Assembly (NCBI RefSeq): GCF_006442315.1
Contig: NZ_VFVY01000009.1
Coordinates: forward strand, 210,407-274,406
Reading direction: 5' to 3'
DNA from: Mesorhizobium sp. B2-3-4
GTDB taxonomy: Bacteria; Pseudomonadota; Alphaproteobacteria; Rhizobiales; Rhizobiaceae
Length of the DNA stretch: 64,000 nucleotides
In this document: one piece after another, positions 17,531 to 26,365 of the stretch
Position numbering within the stretch: position 1 is the stretch's first letter
Layout of the letters: each line of letters opens with the position of its first letter
The notes under the pieces: model-generated
The model's input: only the letters and a program-made list of their open reading frames with translations
The model's database searches: none
Told to the model about the DNA's origin: nothing
Position numbers and translations under genes: made by a program

Positions 17531-18085
17531 TCAGGCGAACATCTCGGCCATGGCCAGCGCCGGCGCCTTGAGATCCTTGTCCGAAAGCTGGAACCCGCCG
17601 GCCAGCGACGGCCATTCGATGCCGATGGCGGGATCGTCGAAACGGATCGACCGGTCATGTTCGGGTGAATAGGTGTCGGTCACCTTGTACAGCACCTCGG
17701 TGTCGGGCACGAGCGTGACGAAGCCATGCGCGAAGCCTTTTGGCACCAGGATCTGGTTGCCCTTGTCGGCCGACACTTCGAGGCCGACCCATTTTCCGAA
17801 GGTTTTCGAAGCGCATCGGATATCGACCGCGACATCGAGAATGCTGCCTCTGACGACCCGCAGCAGCTTGTCCTGGGCGCGCGGCGCGAGCTGGTAGTGA
17901 AGCCCGCGCAAAACGCCGGCGGCGGCGGAATAGGAGTGGTTGTCCTGCACGAAGACCAGGTCGATGCCGGCCTGCGAAAAGCGTTCGGCATTGTAGGTTT
18001 CCATGAAGAAACCGCGGGCGTCGCCATGGCGCTTGGGAGTGATTTCCAGCACGCCGTCGATGCCAAGGGACCTGACCTCCAGCAT
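17531..18085 (-). CDS. rfbC: dTDP-4-dehydrorhamnose 3,5-epimerase
   Basis: A 184-residue cupin enzyme that epimerises C3 and C5 of dTDP-4-keto-6-deoxyglucose. Family landmarks are KRHGDARGFFMETYN, FVQDNHSYSAAAGVLRGLHYQ (the H-S and R-G-L-H-Y-Q catalytic strand), RGSILDVAVDIR and PKGFAHGFVTL. It starts at the ATG at 18083-18085, directly adjoining the rfbA stop, so translation is coupled. Confidence 0.97.
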   Translation of the reverse strand: MLEVRSLGIDGVLEITPKRHGDARGFFMETYNAERFSQAGIDLVFVQDNHSYSAAAGVLRGLHYQLAPRAQDKLLRVVRGSILDVAVDIRCASKTFGKWVGLEVSADKGNQILVPKGFAHGFVTLVPDTEVLYKVTDTYSPEHDRSIRFDDPAIGIEWPSLAGGFQLSDKDLKAPALAMAEMFA

Positions 18086-18967
18086 CTAGCCCTCCGACAG
18101 GTCGGCGACGCGCCGGCGCAGATAGGCGGCATATTCGTTCTTGCCCAGGCGGCTGGCGCGATCCAACACCTTGTCGGCCGTCAGCCAACCCTGCTCGAAG
18201 GCGATTTCCTCCGGGCAGGCGACCTTGATGCCCTGGCGATGCTCGATGGTGCGCACGAAGGAGGAGGCCTCGTGCAGGCTGTCATGCGTGCCGGTGTCGA
18301 GCCAGGCGTAGCCGCGGCCCAGCCGGTGCACATGCAATTGGCCGCGTTCGAGATAGACGTTGTTGACCGCGGTGATCTCGATCTCGCCTCGCGCCGATGG
18401 ACGGATGGTAGGCGCGATGTCGACGACGTCGTTGTCGTAGAAATAGAGGCCGGTAACGGCCCAGTTGGACTTCGGCTTTTGCGGCTTTTCCTCGATCGTC
18501 AGCGCGGTTCCGGTCGCCTTGTCGAAGGACACCACGCCGTAGCGTTCGGGATCCTCGACGTGATAGGCAAACACCGACGCGCCGGTCTCGCGCGAAGCCG
18601 CGGCGCGGCAAAGCTGCGACAGCCCGTCGCCGAAATAGATGTTGTCGCCCAGGATCATCGACACGCTGTCCTTGCCGATGAACTCGCGGCCGATGATGAA
18701 GGCTTCGGCAAGACCATTGGGCTGCGGTTGCTCGGCGTAGGATAGTGAGAGCCCGAAATCCGACCCATCGCCCAGCAACCCGTGGAAAGCCGGCAGATCA
18801 CGCGGCGTCGAAATGATCAGAATCTCTCGAATTCCGGCGAGCATCAGCACGCTCAGCGGATAATAAATCATCGGCTTGTCGTATATGGGAAGAATTTGCT
18901 TAGAGACTGCTAATGTTAGCGGATAAAGACGCGTTCCACTGCCTCCAGCAAGGATAATTCCTTTCAA
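18086..18967 (-). CDS. rfbA: Glucose-1-phosphate thymidylyltransferase
   Basis: Makes dTDP-glucose, the committed step to dTDP-rhamnose. The 293-residue product starts [20 protein letters not shown] with the G-G-x-G-T-R-L nucleotidyltransferase loop, then [18 protein letters not shown] and [23 protein letters not shown], all RmlA-typical. The start codon is TTG (18965-18967) with GAGGAG six bases upstream. As first gene of the minus-strand rhamnose/glycosyltransferase operon it follows a plausible sigma-70 promoter at 19013-19041. Confidence 0.97.
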   Translation of the reverse strand: MKGIILAGGSGTRLYPLTLAVSKQILPIYDKPMIYYPLSVLMLAGIREILIISTPRDLPAFHGLLGDGSDFGLSLSYAEQPQPNGLAEAFIIGREFIGKDSVSMILGDNIYFGDGLSQLCRAAASRETGASVFAYHVEDPERYGVVSFDKATGTALTIEEKPQKPKSNWAVTGLYFYDNDVVDIAPTIRPSARGEIEITAVNNVYLERGQLHVHRLGRGYAWLDTGTHDSLHEASSFVRTIEHRQGIKVACPEEIAFEQGWLTADKVLDRASRLGKNEYAAYLRRRVADLSEG

Positions 18968-19000
18968 GAAGCTCTCCTCGACATGCCAAAGCCCCCCGGC

Positions 19001-19041
19001 CCTAAGTGCCTGTGCTTAGGTTTCATGCATTGGCTTGTCAA
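19001..19041 (-). promoter_or_regulatory. Putative sigma-70 promoter of the rfb operon overlapped by a palindrome
   Basis: Read on the minus strand, a perfect -35 hexamer TTGACA (19036-19041) is followed after 17 bases by TAAGCA (19013-19018) as a weak -10. A perfect inverted repeat, CCTAAG-8 nt-CTTAGG (19001-19020), covers the -10 and probable start of transcription, about 35 bases upstream of the rfbA TTG codon. This arrangement would suit a repressor site. The protein that binds is unknown. Confidence 0.5.
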
Positions 19042-19122
19042 TGCGGCACACGACAAACCCATTGGCCATGATTGATACCCGCCTTTGTGCGCCCCCTCCC
19101 CACCGGCTGAACCTGTCCGATC

Positions 19123-20463
19123 CTATCTCGGCAAGGCCGAGGCCCTGGCCGGGACGAGCAGATTGTCCTCGTCACGCCGGCCGGCCCTGGCCGCTTCGTT
19201 CCTCTGGTCGAGCCGATTGGCAAATCCACTGTGAAAGACGATCCCGTTCAAATAGGCGAACGTCATCGCGAGAGCCGCGGTCCGCAACGGATAATCGACG
19301 AGAGAGTGGACGAGAAGGAACGATATCGAAAGAAAGGCGGCTTTCTGCAACGGTTCTCTGCGAATTCCCACGGACGATATGGACAGAAGCACCGCATAGG
19401 CAACCAGCAGCAAAACCACCGGCGCGCCTCCCTCCAGCGCCAATTCCAAATAGTCGTTGTGCGCATGGTTCACATAGGATTTGAAGATCATGCTGCCTTT
19501 TTCATAGATCTGATAAACCTTCTGAAAGGCACCAAATCCCACACCGATGGTCCAGTTCTGTTCAATTCCCGCAATCGTGGTCCGCGCGAATTCGGCTCTT
19601 CCGAAGGCCGGGTCGACCACCTTGGCATCGATCTTTGCCCACGCCCCGATCGTGTAGATCGAAAGGCCGATGAAAACGGCCAGAATGCCATAACCCCCAA
19701 GCCTGGAGCGGGCAGACAGGAAGACAATGGAAATTGCGGTGATCGCCAGTCCGATCAGGATGCCTGCCCGCGAACCGGCGGCCAGGAGAAGCAGCAGGAG
19801 TGTTATCAGCCCGAGCGCCCCGGACAGAAGGTGGCCGCGGAACAGGCCGTAATAAACCACGAAGGGGATGGAGACGAACAGCAAGGCCGAGAAATGGTTC
19901 TGATTGGCAAAGAGGCCCGCATTGATCGTAAACGGCAGCAACCCCTCGATGGCGACGGTATCGGAAAGCGAATACTGGATCGCCGCCGCCAGGCCATTGC
20001 AGATCACGCCCATGAAAAAGAACGGGAGAAGACCGTGGACCTGCTCGGCACGCAGGCGCAGGACGCCGAGAAAGAATGCGGCGGCGGCAACGAAATAGAG
20101 CATGCACTCGACCGTGCGCCCGACGCCGACGCTGCCAAAGCGCAAACGGGTTGCGCCATCCAGCCACGGATCTGCAAGCAACACCGCGGGCCGCAACCCC
20201 TCGAACAGGGTCGCGGGCAGCGGCACGAGCTGAAAACAGAACACCGCAAGGGCAAGAACAAGCAACCACAAGATGACGCGGGGAATGGGCTGCCGGGACG
20301 GTCTCGAGAGAATGGCCGCGGCGCAGACAATCGCCGCAACCTCGATCAGCGTCTCGGTGTAGAGGCCGCTGGCTGTGCCGCCGCCGATCAGCAGGGACAG
20401 AAAGAGGACTGATCCAAGCGCATATTTGTCCCACTCCGCAGGCCGTCGCGACCGTTCTCTCAC
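19123..20463 (-). CDS. O-antigen ligase / polymerase family membrane protein (Wzy_C type), second copy
   Basis: A polytopic membrane protein of about 446 residues with many hydrophobic helices. The periplasmic loop ends with YVNHAHNDYLELALEGGAP, the H-N-D-x-L-x-x-x-x-E-x-G motif of Wzy_C proteins such as ExoQ-type polymerases. I place the start at the GTG at 20461-20463, which overlaps the stop of the upstream TPR-like gene by 4 bp; longer frames run into that gene. As last gene of the run cpsB-wza-wzc-TPR-like-wzy it is the best candidate for polymerase of the Wzc-dependent polysaccharide, although a second polymerase-like gene lies at 30.9-32.2 kb. Confidence 0.82.
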   Translation of the reverse strand: MRERSRRPAEWDKYALGSVLFLSLLIGGGTASGLYTETLIEVAAIVCAAAILSRPSRQPIPRVILWLLVLALAVFCFQLVPLPATLFEGLRPAVLLADPWLDGATRLRFGSVGVGRTVECMLYFVAAAAFFLGVLRLRAEQVHGLLPFFFMGVICNGLAAAIQYSLSDTVAIEGLLPFTINAGLFANQNHFSALLFVSIPFVVYYGLFRGHLLSGALGLITLLLLLLAAGSRAGILIGLAITAISIVFLSARSRLGGYGILAVFIGLSIYTIGAWAKIDAKVVDPAFGRAEFARTTIAGIEQNWTIGVGFGAFQKVYQIYEKGSMIFKSYVNHAHNDYLELALEGGAPVVLLLVAYAVLLSISSVGIRREPLQKAAFLSISFLLVHSLVDYPLRTAALAMTFAYLNGIVFHSGFANRLDQRNEAARAGRRDEDNLLVPARASALPR

Positions 20464-21719
20464 GACGAGACCCTTTCGATGCTCAATTTGTGCATGACCA
20501 ACGTTCCTACATATCGGAACCGCCAACTCTCGGCGATCGCTGCCGTTTCCAACCTCAGCAACTGGATTGGGCATGCGGCCGGCTCAATCGTGAAGTCGAG
20601 GCTCAGGCTGCGCCTGTTGAAGGTGCCTTCCGGTATGTTGAAGCGCGCTATTTCGCGTGAAGGGTCGGCGCATCTGAGGGACCAGAACAAATCCTTTGGC
20701 AGTTTGAGGTTCGTGGCCGAAGCGTTCAGGGACATCCTGTAGGAACCAGGGGGCAGTTCGATGAATTGCTGGAGTGCCGCGTTCTTGACCGGCGTGTTCA
20801 GAAACCGGATCGTCGCTCCGCGGTCGCCTTCACCCGCGTCCTGCGACCCGGCGAAAGTGATCTCCAGGCCGGACCGCTCATGTACCACCCAGTCGAATGG
20901 TTTGCCGCTGTGAACCGGCTCGAAGCCACCATTGAAAATGTAGCCGCCCAGTTTGCGCTCCGCATCAGACAGGCTGAAAAGAAAGAGCCGATAGGCCGAG
21001 CCATACTGTTTCTGCCTGATATAGCCATCGATCACGGCCGACAATTCGTTGGACGTCGGAGGCGCCGGAGACCTGGCGAGATCAAGCAGCAACCGGTTTG
21101 CGGCCGCCAGCCCTTGGGGATTCTGGCCAAGAGTGGAAAAGAGCTTGCCACGCCATGGCGCTTCCGCGCTGATAGCGGCGAGCACGGCCCCATACCCCAG
21201 GGGATTTGAGAGAATGGCCGGCCAGCCGGTTGCCACGGCTGAAAACTGATCGGGCCACCGGCGCAACAAGATATCGATCTCGGCCACTGCCCTCACCAGG
21301 TCGCCCGTCTCGACGGAGCGGTCGATGGATCTCTGCAACGCGTGTATTTCGGTCTTGGACAGCATTCGAGCCTGGTCAAAGAGCTCGAACGCCTGATCCT
21401 TCTCCCCCTGGCGATACCTGATCTCGCCGATCAGGCTGTAAAGGCGCGCATCCGCGACATTGAAGCGGAGCGCATTTCCAGCCTTCACGGCCAACCCGTC
21501 GAGATCGGCCCCCCCGTTAGTCTGGTTCAGCTCGGCCGTAATGTCTCCGATCAAGGCATCCACGTTCAACGGATCGAGCGCGAGAGAGACGCTCGGCGCT
21601 CCAGTCTCAAGAAGACGACTTAGCCCGGTCGACGAAGCCATCAACACCAGAACGGAGGCGACGAACCAAACGCTTGAACGCAGGAGACTTTGCATGCGCG
21701 GGCTGGTCTGCTCCACCAT
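20460..21719 (-). CDS. Membrane-anchored protein with TPR-like repeats, unknown function
   Basis: A 419-residue protein with one N-terminal hydrophobic anchor (VWFVASVLVLMASSTGL), a helical TPR-like middle (LYSLIGEIRYRQGEKDQAFELF is the clearest unit, given here as positions 120-141 of the longer frame), and a C-terminal beta-rich region from about residue 260 (GGYIFNGGFEPVHSGKPFDW) that resembles a carbohydrate-binding jelly roll. I choose the ATG at 21717-21719, with GAGGG eight bases upstream. This makes its first 113 bases overlap the 3' end of the wzc-like gene in another frame, which is unusually long. Position between kinase and polymerase suggests a role in assembly or export; I do not recognise a characterised homologue. 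Confidence 0.75.
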   Translation of the reverse strand: MVEQTSPRMQSLLRSSVWFVASVLVLMASSTGLSRLLETGAPSVSLALDPLNVDALIGDITAELNQTNGGADLDGLAVKAGNALRFNVADARLYSLIGEIRYRQGEKDQAFELFDQARMLSKTEIHALQRSIDRSVETGDLVRAVAEIDILLRRWPDQFSAVATGWPAILSNPLGYGAVLAAISAEAPWRGKLFSTLGQNPQGLAAANRLLLDLARSPAPPTSNELSAVIDGYIRQKQYGSAYRLFLFSLSDAERKLGGYIFNGGFEPVHSGKPFDWVVHERSGLEITFAGSQDAGEGDRGATIRFLNTPVKNAALQQFIELPPGSYRMSLNASATNLKLPKDLFWSLRCADPSREIARFNIPEGTFNRRSLSLDFTIEPAACPIQLLRLETAAIAESWRFRYVGTLVMHKLSIERVSS

Positions 21720-23985
21720 CGACTTTGCCCTCAATTTTCGGGGTGCTCGTGCCGTACTCGTAGTACTGGTAGTTCATGTATTTGTAGGCGTAGTTGTAGT
21801 CGAACTTGTTCACCGAGAATTTCGACATCGCAGCCCCGATGACATTGGCTCCGGCTGCGCGCAGACGCTTCAGGGCCGTTTTGGCGGATTTGCGGGTTAC
21901 CTGGTTGGTGGAAATGACCATCAGCGTACCTTCGGCAAGCCGGCTGAGGATCGGTGCATCCGAAAGCCCGACGACCGGCGGCGCGTCGATGATGACCAGA
22001 TCGAAACGCTTGCCGAGATTCGTGATGATCAGGGCCATTTTGGGCGAAGAGAGCAGGTCCGCCGGGTTCGGCGGTATGGTCCCCGATGTCAGAACAGTCA
22101 CGTTGGGGTATTTCGTTGCTCTGAAGATGCCAGGCAGATCCTCCTTGCGAACGGTGTTCGTCAGGAGATTGCTCAGGCCGATCGCGTTGTCGAGGCCGAA
22201 CAGCCGATGCAGGTTCGGTTTGCGCAGATCACCGTCGACAAGCAAAACCTTGGCGCCGAGGGCGGCGAAATCCTGGCCAAGCTTGAGCGAGGTGGTTGAT
22301 TTGCCCTCCGAAGGCTCGGAGCTGGTTACCAGCAGCGAACGCGGCGCCCCTTCCGCTCCGGAAAATTGCAGCGACGTCCGCAGCGAACGATAGGCCTCCG
22401 AAAGTCCCGATTTCTGATCGGCTATGCTGGCTACCAGTTCGCGGTCGTCGACGAGCGGCAAGATGCCGAGCATAGCCAGTCCGAGCTCTTTCTCGACCTG
22501 CTCGGGATTGGTGAAGGTGTTGTTCAGCAATTCGACGAGGTAGATGATCGATGCGCTCAAGGCCATGAAAAGCGCAAGCGCGATCGCAAGATTGATGCTG
22601 AGGCGAGGAGAATAAGGGCTCACGGGCTGGGTCGCGAAATCGACTACGGCGGCGGTTTGGGTCTTGAGCTCCGAACTCACGCCGACTTCATTCAGTTTGG
22701 CGATCAGGCCGTCATATTGCGACCGGTTGGAATCGACCTCGCGCTTGAGGATCGTGTATTTGATGTTCTTGTCGTTGAAGACGATCTGCTGCTTTTCCAG
22801 CTCCGCGAGCTTGGCCTTGAGATCGGCTTCCTTGTCTTGTGCCTCCTGATATTTCAACCGCAGCGAATCGGTTATCGCCAGCACGCCATTGTTGTAGACC
22901 CGTTGCAGTTCCTTGATCTGCGACTGCAGCTGCTGCATTTCCGGAAAGCCGGGTTTCAGAATGCCCAATTTCTGCTGGTATTGGCCTGTGAGGTCCGCCA
23001 GCTTCTCGCTGAGCTTCTGCAGGCCTTCGCTCTCCAGGACCGGACCGAGGCTGGCGCCACGTCCCTTGTCTATCTGGTCGACCATGCGCCCGGCATCGAG
23101 ACGGTCCTGGATCGCGGTAGCGAGTGCCGTGTTGAGAGCCTCGATGTTCGATCCGATCAGCGACTTGTCGCCACCGGTGACGGTGATGCCGGCATCCTTG
23201 GCATAGGCGACCAGTTCCTCCTCCGACTTCTGCAGCTTCTGTTTGACCTGCAGGACCTGTTCCTGAATGAACTGCCTTGCCAGATCCGATGTCTCGCTGG
23301 TCTGGTCGAGACGCTGATCGATGAAGCTCTGCGCGACCTGATTGGCGACATCGCTCGCATATCTGGGCTTCTGGTCGGCGAAGGTGATCGACAACAGGCT
23401 GGTGTTCGTCACCAGATTGACCGTCAGGTCATCCAGAACGCGCTTGATCGCCATGGCTTCGCGCTCTTCAGGCGTCTTTTCCTGGATCGACGGCGATTTG
23501 GAAATCCCGAAGGCACGGTAGAAGATGTTACTGACCGAGAAACTCGGGGTCGGAAACAGGAAGTCAGGCTTCTCGGCGAGCCCCAGCTGAAACACGACAC
23601 GCTGCGCCAGAGCCCTGCTCTTCAACTTCTCGCGGGCTGTCAGGAAAGCCCGCACGTCGCTGTTTTCGGAGACCACCTCGATGTCCTGGAAGACCTTTGC
23701 CGAAGGGACCAGGACTTCCAGCTGCGTCGTGGCCTGATATTTCGGTGTCTGCATCATCGTCACGATGACGCCGGCGACAAGGCCCGCCACGGCCATCATG
23801 ACGATCAGCCAGCGATACTGGACGACATAGAAGAGCAAACGAAGCGGATTGAAGCGCTCGTCCTGGGCGGCATAGTCACGGCCATACGGGCTATAGTTCT
23901 GAGCCCCGTCGTAATAGAGGTCCGCGGACAGGGCTTGAGCTTGTCCGGGGCCGGCAATCTGGTACTGCCTGTTGCGATCGAGCAT
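21607..23985 (-). CDS. Polysaccharide co-polymerase / tyrosine autokinase (Wzc/ExoP type)
   Basis: A 792-residue inner-membrane protein that controls chain length and export of a Wzy-dependent polysaccharide. An N-terminal Wzz domain has its first membrane helix at about residues 58-75. A long coiled-coil periplasmic region follows, then the P-rich TQPVSPYSPRLSIN motif and second helix near 455-485. The C-terminal BY-kinase domain shows SSEPSEGKSTTSLKLG (Walker A), VLLVDGDLRKPNLHR (Walker A') and LVIIDAPPVVGLSDAPIL (Walker B). The tail has the tyrosine cluster YNYAYKYMNYQYYEYG, the site of autophosphorylation in this family. It works with the Wza-like and CpsB-like products upstream in the same run. 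Confidence 0.95.
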   Translation of the reverse strand: MLDRNRQYQIAGPGQAQALSADLYYDGAQNYSPYGRDYAAQDERFNPLRLLFYVVQYRWLIVMMAVAGLVAGVIVTMMQTPKYQATTQLEVLVPSAKVFQDIEVVSENSDVRAFLTAREKLKSRALAQRVVFQLGLAEKPDFLFPTPSFSVSNIFYRAFGISKSPSIQEKTPEEREAMAIKRVLDDLTVNLVTNTSLLSITFADQKPRYASDVANQVAQSFIDQRLDQTSETSDLARQFIQEQVLQVKQKLQKSEEELVAYAKDAGITVTGGDKSLIGSNIEALNTALATAIQDRLDAGRMVDQIDKGRGASLGPVLESEGLQKLSEKLADLTGQYQQKLGILKPGFPEMQQLQSQIKELQRVYNNGVLAITDSLRLKYQEAQDKEADLKAKLAELEKQQIVFNDKNIKYTILKREVDSNRSQYDGLIAKLNEVGVSSELKTQTAAVVDFATQPVSPYSPRLSINLAIALALFMALSASIIYLVELLNNTFTNPEQVEKELGLAMLGILPLVDDRELVASIADQKSGLSEAYRSLRTSLQFSGAEGAPRSLLVTSSEPSEGKSTTSLKLGQDFAALGAKVLLVDGDLRKPNLHRLFGLDNAIGLSNLLTNTVRKEDLPGIFRATKYPNVTVLTSGTIPPNPADLLSSPKMALIITNLGKRFDLVIIDAPPVVGLSDAPILSRLAEGTLMVISTNQVTRKSAKTALKRLRAAGANVIGAAMSKFSVNKFDYNYAYKYMNYQYYEYGTSTPKIEGKVDGGADQPAHAKSPAFKRLVRRLRSGVDGFVDRAKSSS

Positions 23986-24030
23986 GGCGCAAGGTGATCC
24001 TGGGTTTGTCCGCGGCCGGCCGTGCCTGCC

Positions 24031-24807
24031 TTACGGAATGACCGCAATGCGGGCCGCGCTCGAGGCGAGACCCAGGGCATCCTTCAGATTGTTCATCGCG
24101 ATTTTCGACTTCGAAGCGAACACGACGATCACATCACCGCCGTAAATGCGCGGGTTGCGATTCTTGCCGGCGCGTATGTCCTCGACGTTGTAGTTCGCGA
24201 CCAGCTTGTTCTGACCGAGATTGCGGTAGACGAAGACCTTGCCGGCATCGCCGACGGCATTGAAGCCACCGGCAAGCGCGATCGCATCCAGCAGGGACGC
24301 ATTGCTGGACACCGGATAGATACCAGCCCTGTTGACTTCGCCGTCGACCGTAATGCGTTGGCCGACCGACTCTTTCACGAAAATCGTCACGTCGGGCGAT
24401 TGCAGGTATTTTGCGCCGTACGCGGTCTCGATTTCCTTCTCGAGCTGGCGGACGGTCTTGCCTGCAGCGGTCAGCGTGCCGATGAGCGGAAGGGAAATCT
24501 GTCCGCCGGCGTCGACCTGGACGGTCCTGTTCAAATTATCGACCTGGAAGACGCTCACTTCAAGCACGTCGTTGGCCGACAGCGGCTGCTCGCTGCCATT
24601 TTGCGTGTTTTGAGGTGCCGGCAAGTCCTTCACCACCTGCAAGGCGCCGCCGCCGGCAAGGGCGGTTGAAGACGATGTCGGATGCAACGCTTCGACGGGA
24701 CTCGTCGATGATGTCGAAGACGAATTCGCGCAGCCTGAGAGCGCAAGCAATGCGACCAGCACCGAAATGCCTGCATTGCTCCTCGCAAGATCGAAAATGC
24801 CCATCAC
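24031..24807 (-). CDS. Polysaccharide export lipoprotein (Wza/OtnA family, short form)
   Basis: A 258-residue export protein. A signal peptide with lipobox LALSGC gives a lipidated Cys near residue 27. The Poly_export domain follows, with DVLEVSVFQVDNLNRTVQVD and GQISLPLIGTLTAAGKTVRQ, and a single SLBB domain, ITVDGEVNRAGIYPVSSN and LLDAIALAGGFNAVGD. It lacks the second and third SLBB repeats and the C-terminal helix of E. coli Wza, as in ExoF-like rhizobial forms. The start is GTG-ATG at 24807/24804, overlapping the CpsB stop. It probably forms the outer-membrane part of the export channel together with Wzc. Confidence 0.92.
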   Translation of the reverse strand: MMGIFDLARSNAGISVLVALLALSGCANSSSTSSTSPVEALHPTSSSTALAGGGALQVVKDLPAPQNTQNGSEQPLSANDVLEVSVFQVDNLNRTVQVDAGGQISLPLIGTLTAAGKTVRQLEKEIETAYGAKYLQSPDVTIFVKESVGQRITVDGEVNRAGIYPVSSNASLLDAIALAGGFNAVGDAGKVFVYRNLGQNKLVANYNVEDIRAGKNRNPRIYGGDVIVVFASKSKIAMNNLKDALGLASSAARIAVIP

Positions 24808-25631
24808 AGAGACCCGCTCTTGAACAGCCGGCCCAATCCGCCGAAACGGCCCGCGCTGTTGGCACCCAATTTCTTGGTGCTCACTTTTCCAATGGGCGCC
24901 AGCGGCTGATTCTGCAATATCGCACCCGGGCGTTTCACCGCCATATTGTAGGCTTCATCTTCGCCGCACCGATTTGCGATGGCGACAACGGCCTGGGAAA
25001 GCCCTGGCCTGCGTCTGGACGGGCTGTGGGCGTCGGATGCGATGATGTCCACCCTGCCCTCGTCGAGCAGCTTTTCCGAGTAGTACAGTGCGGTTCGGCC
25101 AAAGGCTCCCGTGACCGAATCCGCCGTGAGCTGGATAAGGCATCCCAATGCGTTCAACCGCTCGACCACGTCATAGTTCGATTTGATCCACGTCAGCCGT
25201 TCAGGATGGGTAAGGATCGGAACATAGCCGGCGCCAATCAGTCGGGAGGCGAGATTCTCCAGGCGCGGCGGCAAGATGTGGTGCGGCGGTTCGAAAAGGA
25301 AATATCGCGACCGGTTCAAGGTCGGCACCTTGCCGAGCCTCAGCCGGTCGGGAAGATCGGGCGAGACATGAACGTCGGCTCCGACATACAGGGTAAGCGG
25401 GATGCTGGCGCGGGCAAGTTCCCGGACCAATAGTTCGACTGCCTCGGCAATATTTGCCGTGCCGTTCTCATAGACACCGGGCATGACATGCGGCGTGCAC
25501 ACCATGTGTGTTGTCCCATCAGCCACCGCCAGCCGCGCCATCTCAAGCGATTCAGCCAGACTGGAAGAGCCATCGTCGAGACCAGGCAGGATATGGGAAT
25601 GCAGGTCGATCATTGGCGTTTCTGTCTGCAT
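24804..25631 (-). CDS. PHP-family tyrosine phosphatase (CpsB/YwqE/CapC type)
   Basis: A metal-dependent phosphatase that removes phosphate from the tyrosine tail of the Wzc-type kinase. It has the PHP motifs MIDLHSHILPGLDDGS (H-x-H), MVCTPHVMPGVYEN, PILTHPERLTW and IIASDAHSPSRR, spaced as in CpsB. I mark the ATG at 25629-25631 (MQTETPMIDLHSH); the ATG at 25613 is the conserved family start and equally possible, since neither has a strong ribosome binding site. It overlaps the wza-like gene by 4 bp and opens the run of export genes. Confidence 0.9.
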   Translation of the reverse strand: MQTETPMIDLHSHILPGLDDGSSSLAESLEMARLAVADGTTHMVCTPHVMPGVYENGTANIAEAVELLVRELARASIPLTLYVGADVHVSPDLPDRLRLGKVPTLNRSRYFLFEPPHHILPPRLENLASRLIGAGYVPILTHPERLTWIKSNYDVVERLNALGCLIQLTADSVTGAFGRTALYYSEKLLDEGRVDIIASDAHSPSRRRPGLSQAVVAIANRCGEDEAYNMAVKRPGAILQNQPLAPIGKVSTKKLGANSAGRFGGLGRLFKSGSL

Positions 25632-25735
25632 GGAGGCAAAGCCAGACCGTTGCCTCGACAAAATACAAATGCGTCACCCGCATTGCGGCGAATGACGCAT
25701 TTCACAATCACGCGGTACAGGAACGCTGGGGCCGA

Positions 25736-26227
25736 CTAGCGGCTGACGGCGTCATCGTCATCCTGAAGGCCGAGAATAAGTGCCGCACCGCCGCCAACCG
25801 CACCGGCACCCAAAAGAACCGGCAAAACGCCAGGTTCGGAGCCGGTCGGGACGACGGCGGCCTGCGGCGCCTCGAACGATACGCACATCCCACCCTCGAC
25901 GGGATCGACCTTGACGGTCACATTCGGTGGAACGTCGAATGCACAATTGGTACCGACGACCAGTGAGGCGGAAGCCTGCGCCCCGGTCATGATGCGTGCG
26001 CCCGAATAGACCGGCGCTTCTGCATTGACGCCGGCATAGCCGCCAGCCTGCGACATCTGGACATCACCGCGGACCTGGGTCAGTTGACCGACAACACTTC
26101 CCGAAACCGGCATGGCGGCAAGGCAGGAACACTGCGTGGCCTGTGCGAACGCTGCCGATCCGGCAAACAGGACGCTTCCAGCTGCGAGCGTCACAAAAGC
26201 AAAAACAACCCCTACCCGACCCGACAT
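25736..26227 (-). CDS. Exported FecR-like small protein with hydrophobic tail and DDDxAVSR-type end (copy A)
   Basis: A 163-residue protein from the ATG at 26225-26227. A signal peptide (GVVFAFVTLAAGSVLFAG, cut near AFAQ) is followed by a C-S-C motif and a FecR-like beta region: VVGQLTQVRGDVQMSQAGGY, then an ARIMTGAQASASLVVG turn. Near the C-terminus lie a hydrophobic glycine-rich segment (VLLGAGAVGGGAALILGL) and the acidic end DDDDAVSR. It is paralogous to the next gene upstream in order of domains and end motif. Both sit between glycosyltransferase and export genes. No function is known to me. It may be a periplasmic or envelope partner of polysaccharide assembly. Confidence 0.78.
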   Translation of the reverse strand: MSGRVGVVFAFVTLAAGSVLFAGSAAFAQATQCSCLAAMPVSGSVVGQLTQVRGDVQMSQAGGYAGVNAEAPVYSGARIMTGAQASASLVVGTNCAFDVPPNVTVKVDPVEGGMCVSFEAPQAAVVPTGSEPGVLPVLLGAGAVGGGAALILGLQDDDDAVSR

Positions 26228-26365
26228 TTCCACCCCTTCGAACCAGCTATTCCCCCGCCAGGAACGGCTCACACACTATTTCACCCAGCAATAATCCAAT
26301 ATGGTTAACGAACTCGTCCAAACATACCTGCGTCGTATCCGGCCTACCGCCGCCGACCACCGCCT

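Noticed and set aside
22366..23997. 543-codon open frame on the plus strand
   Set aside because: Antisense to the Wzc-type gene, with low-complexity composition.
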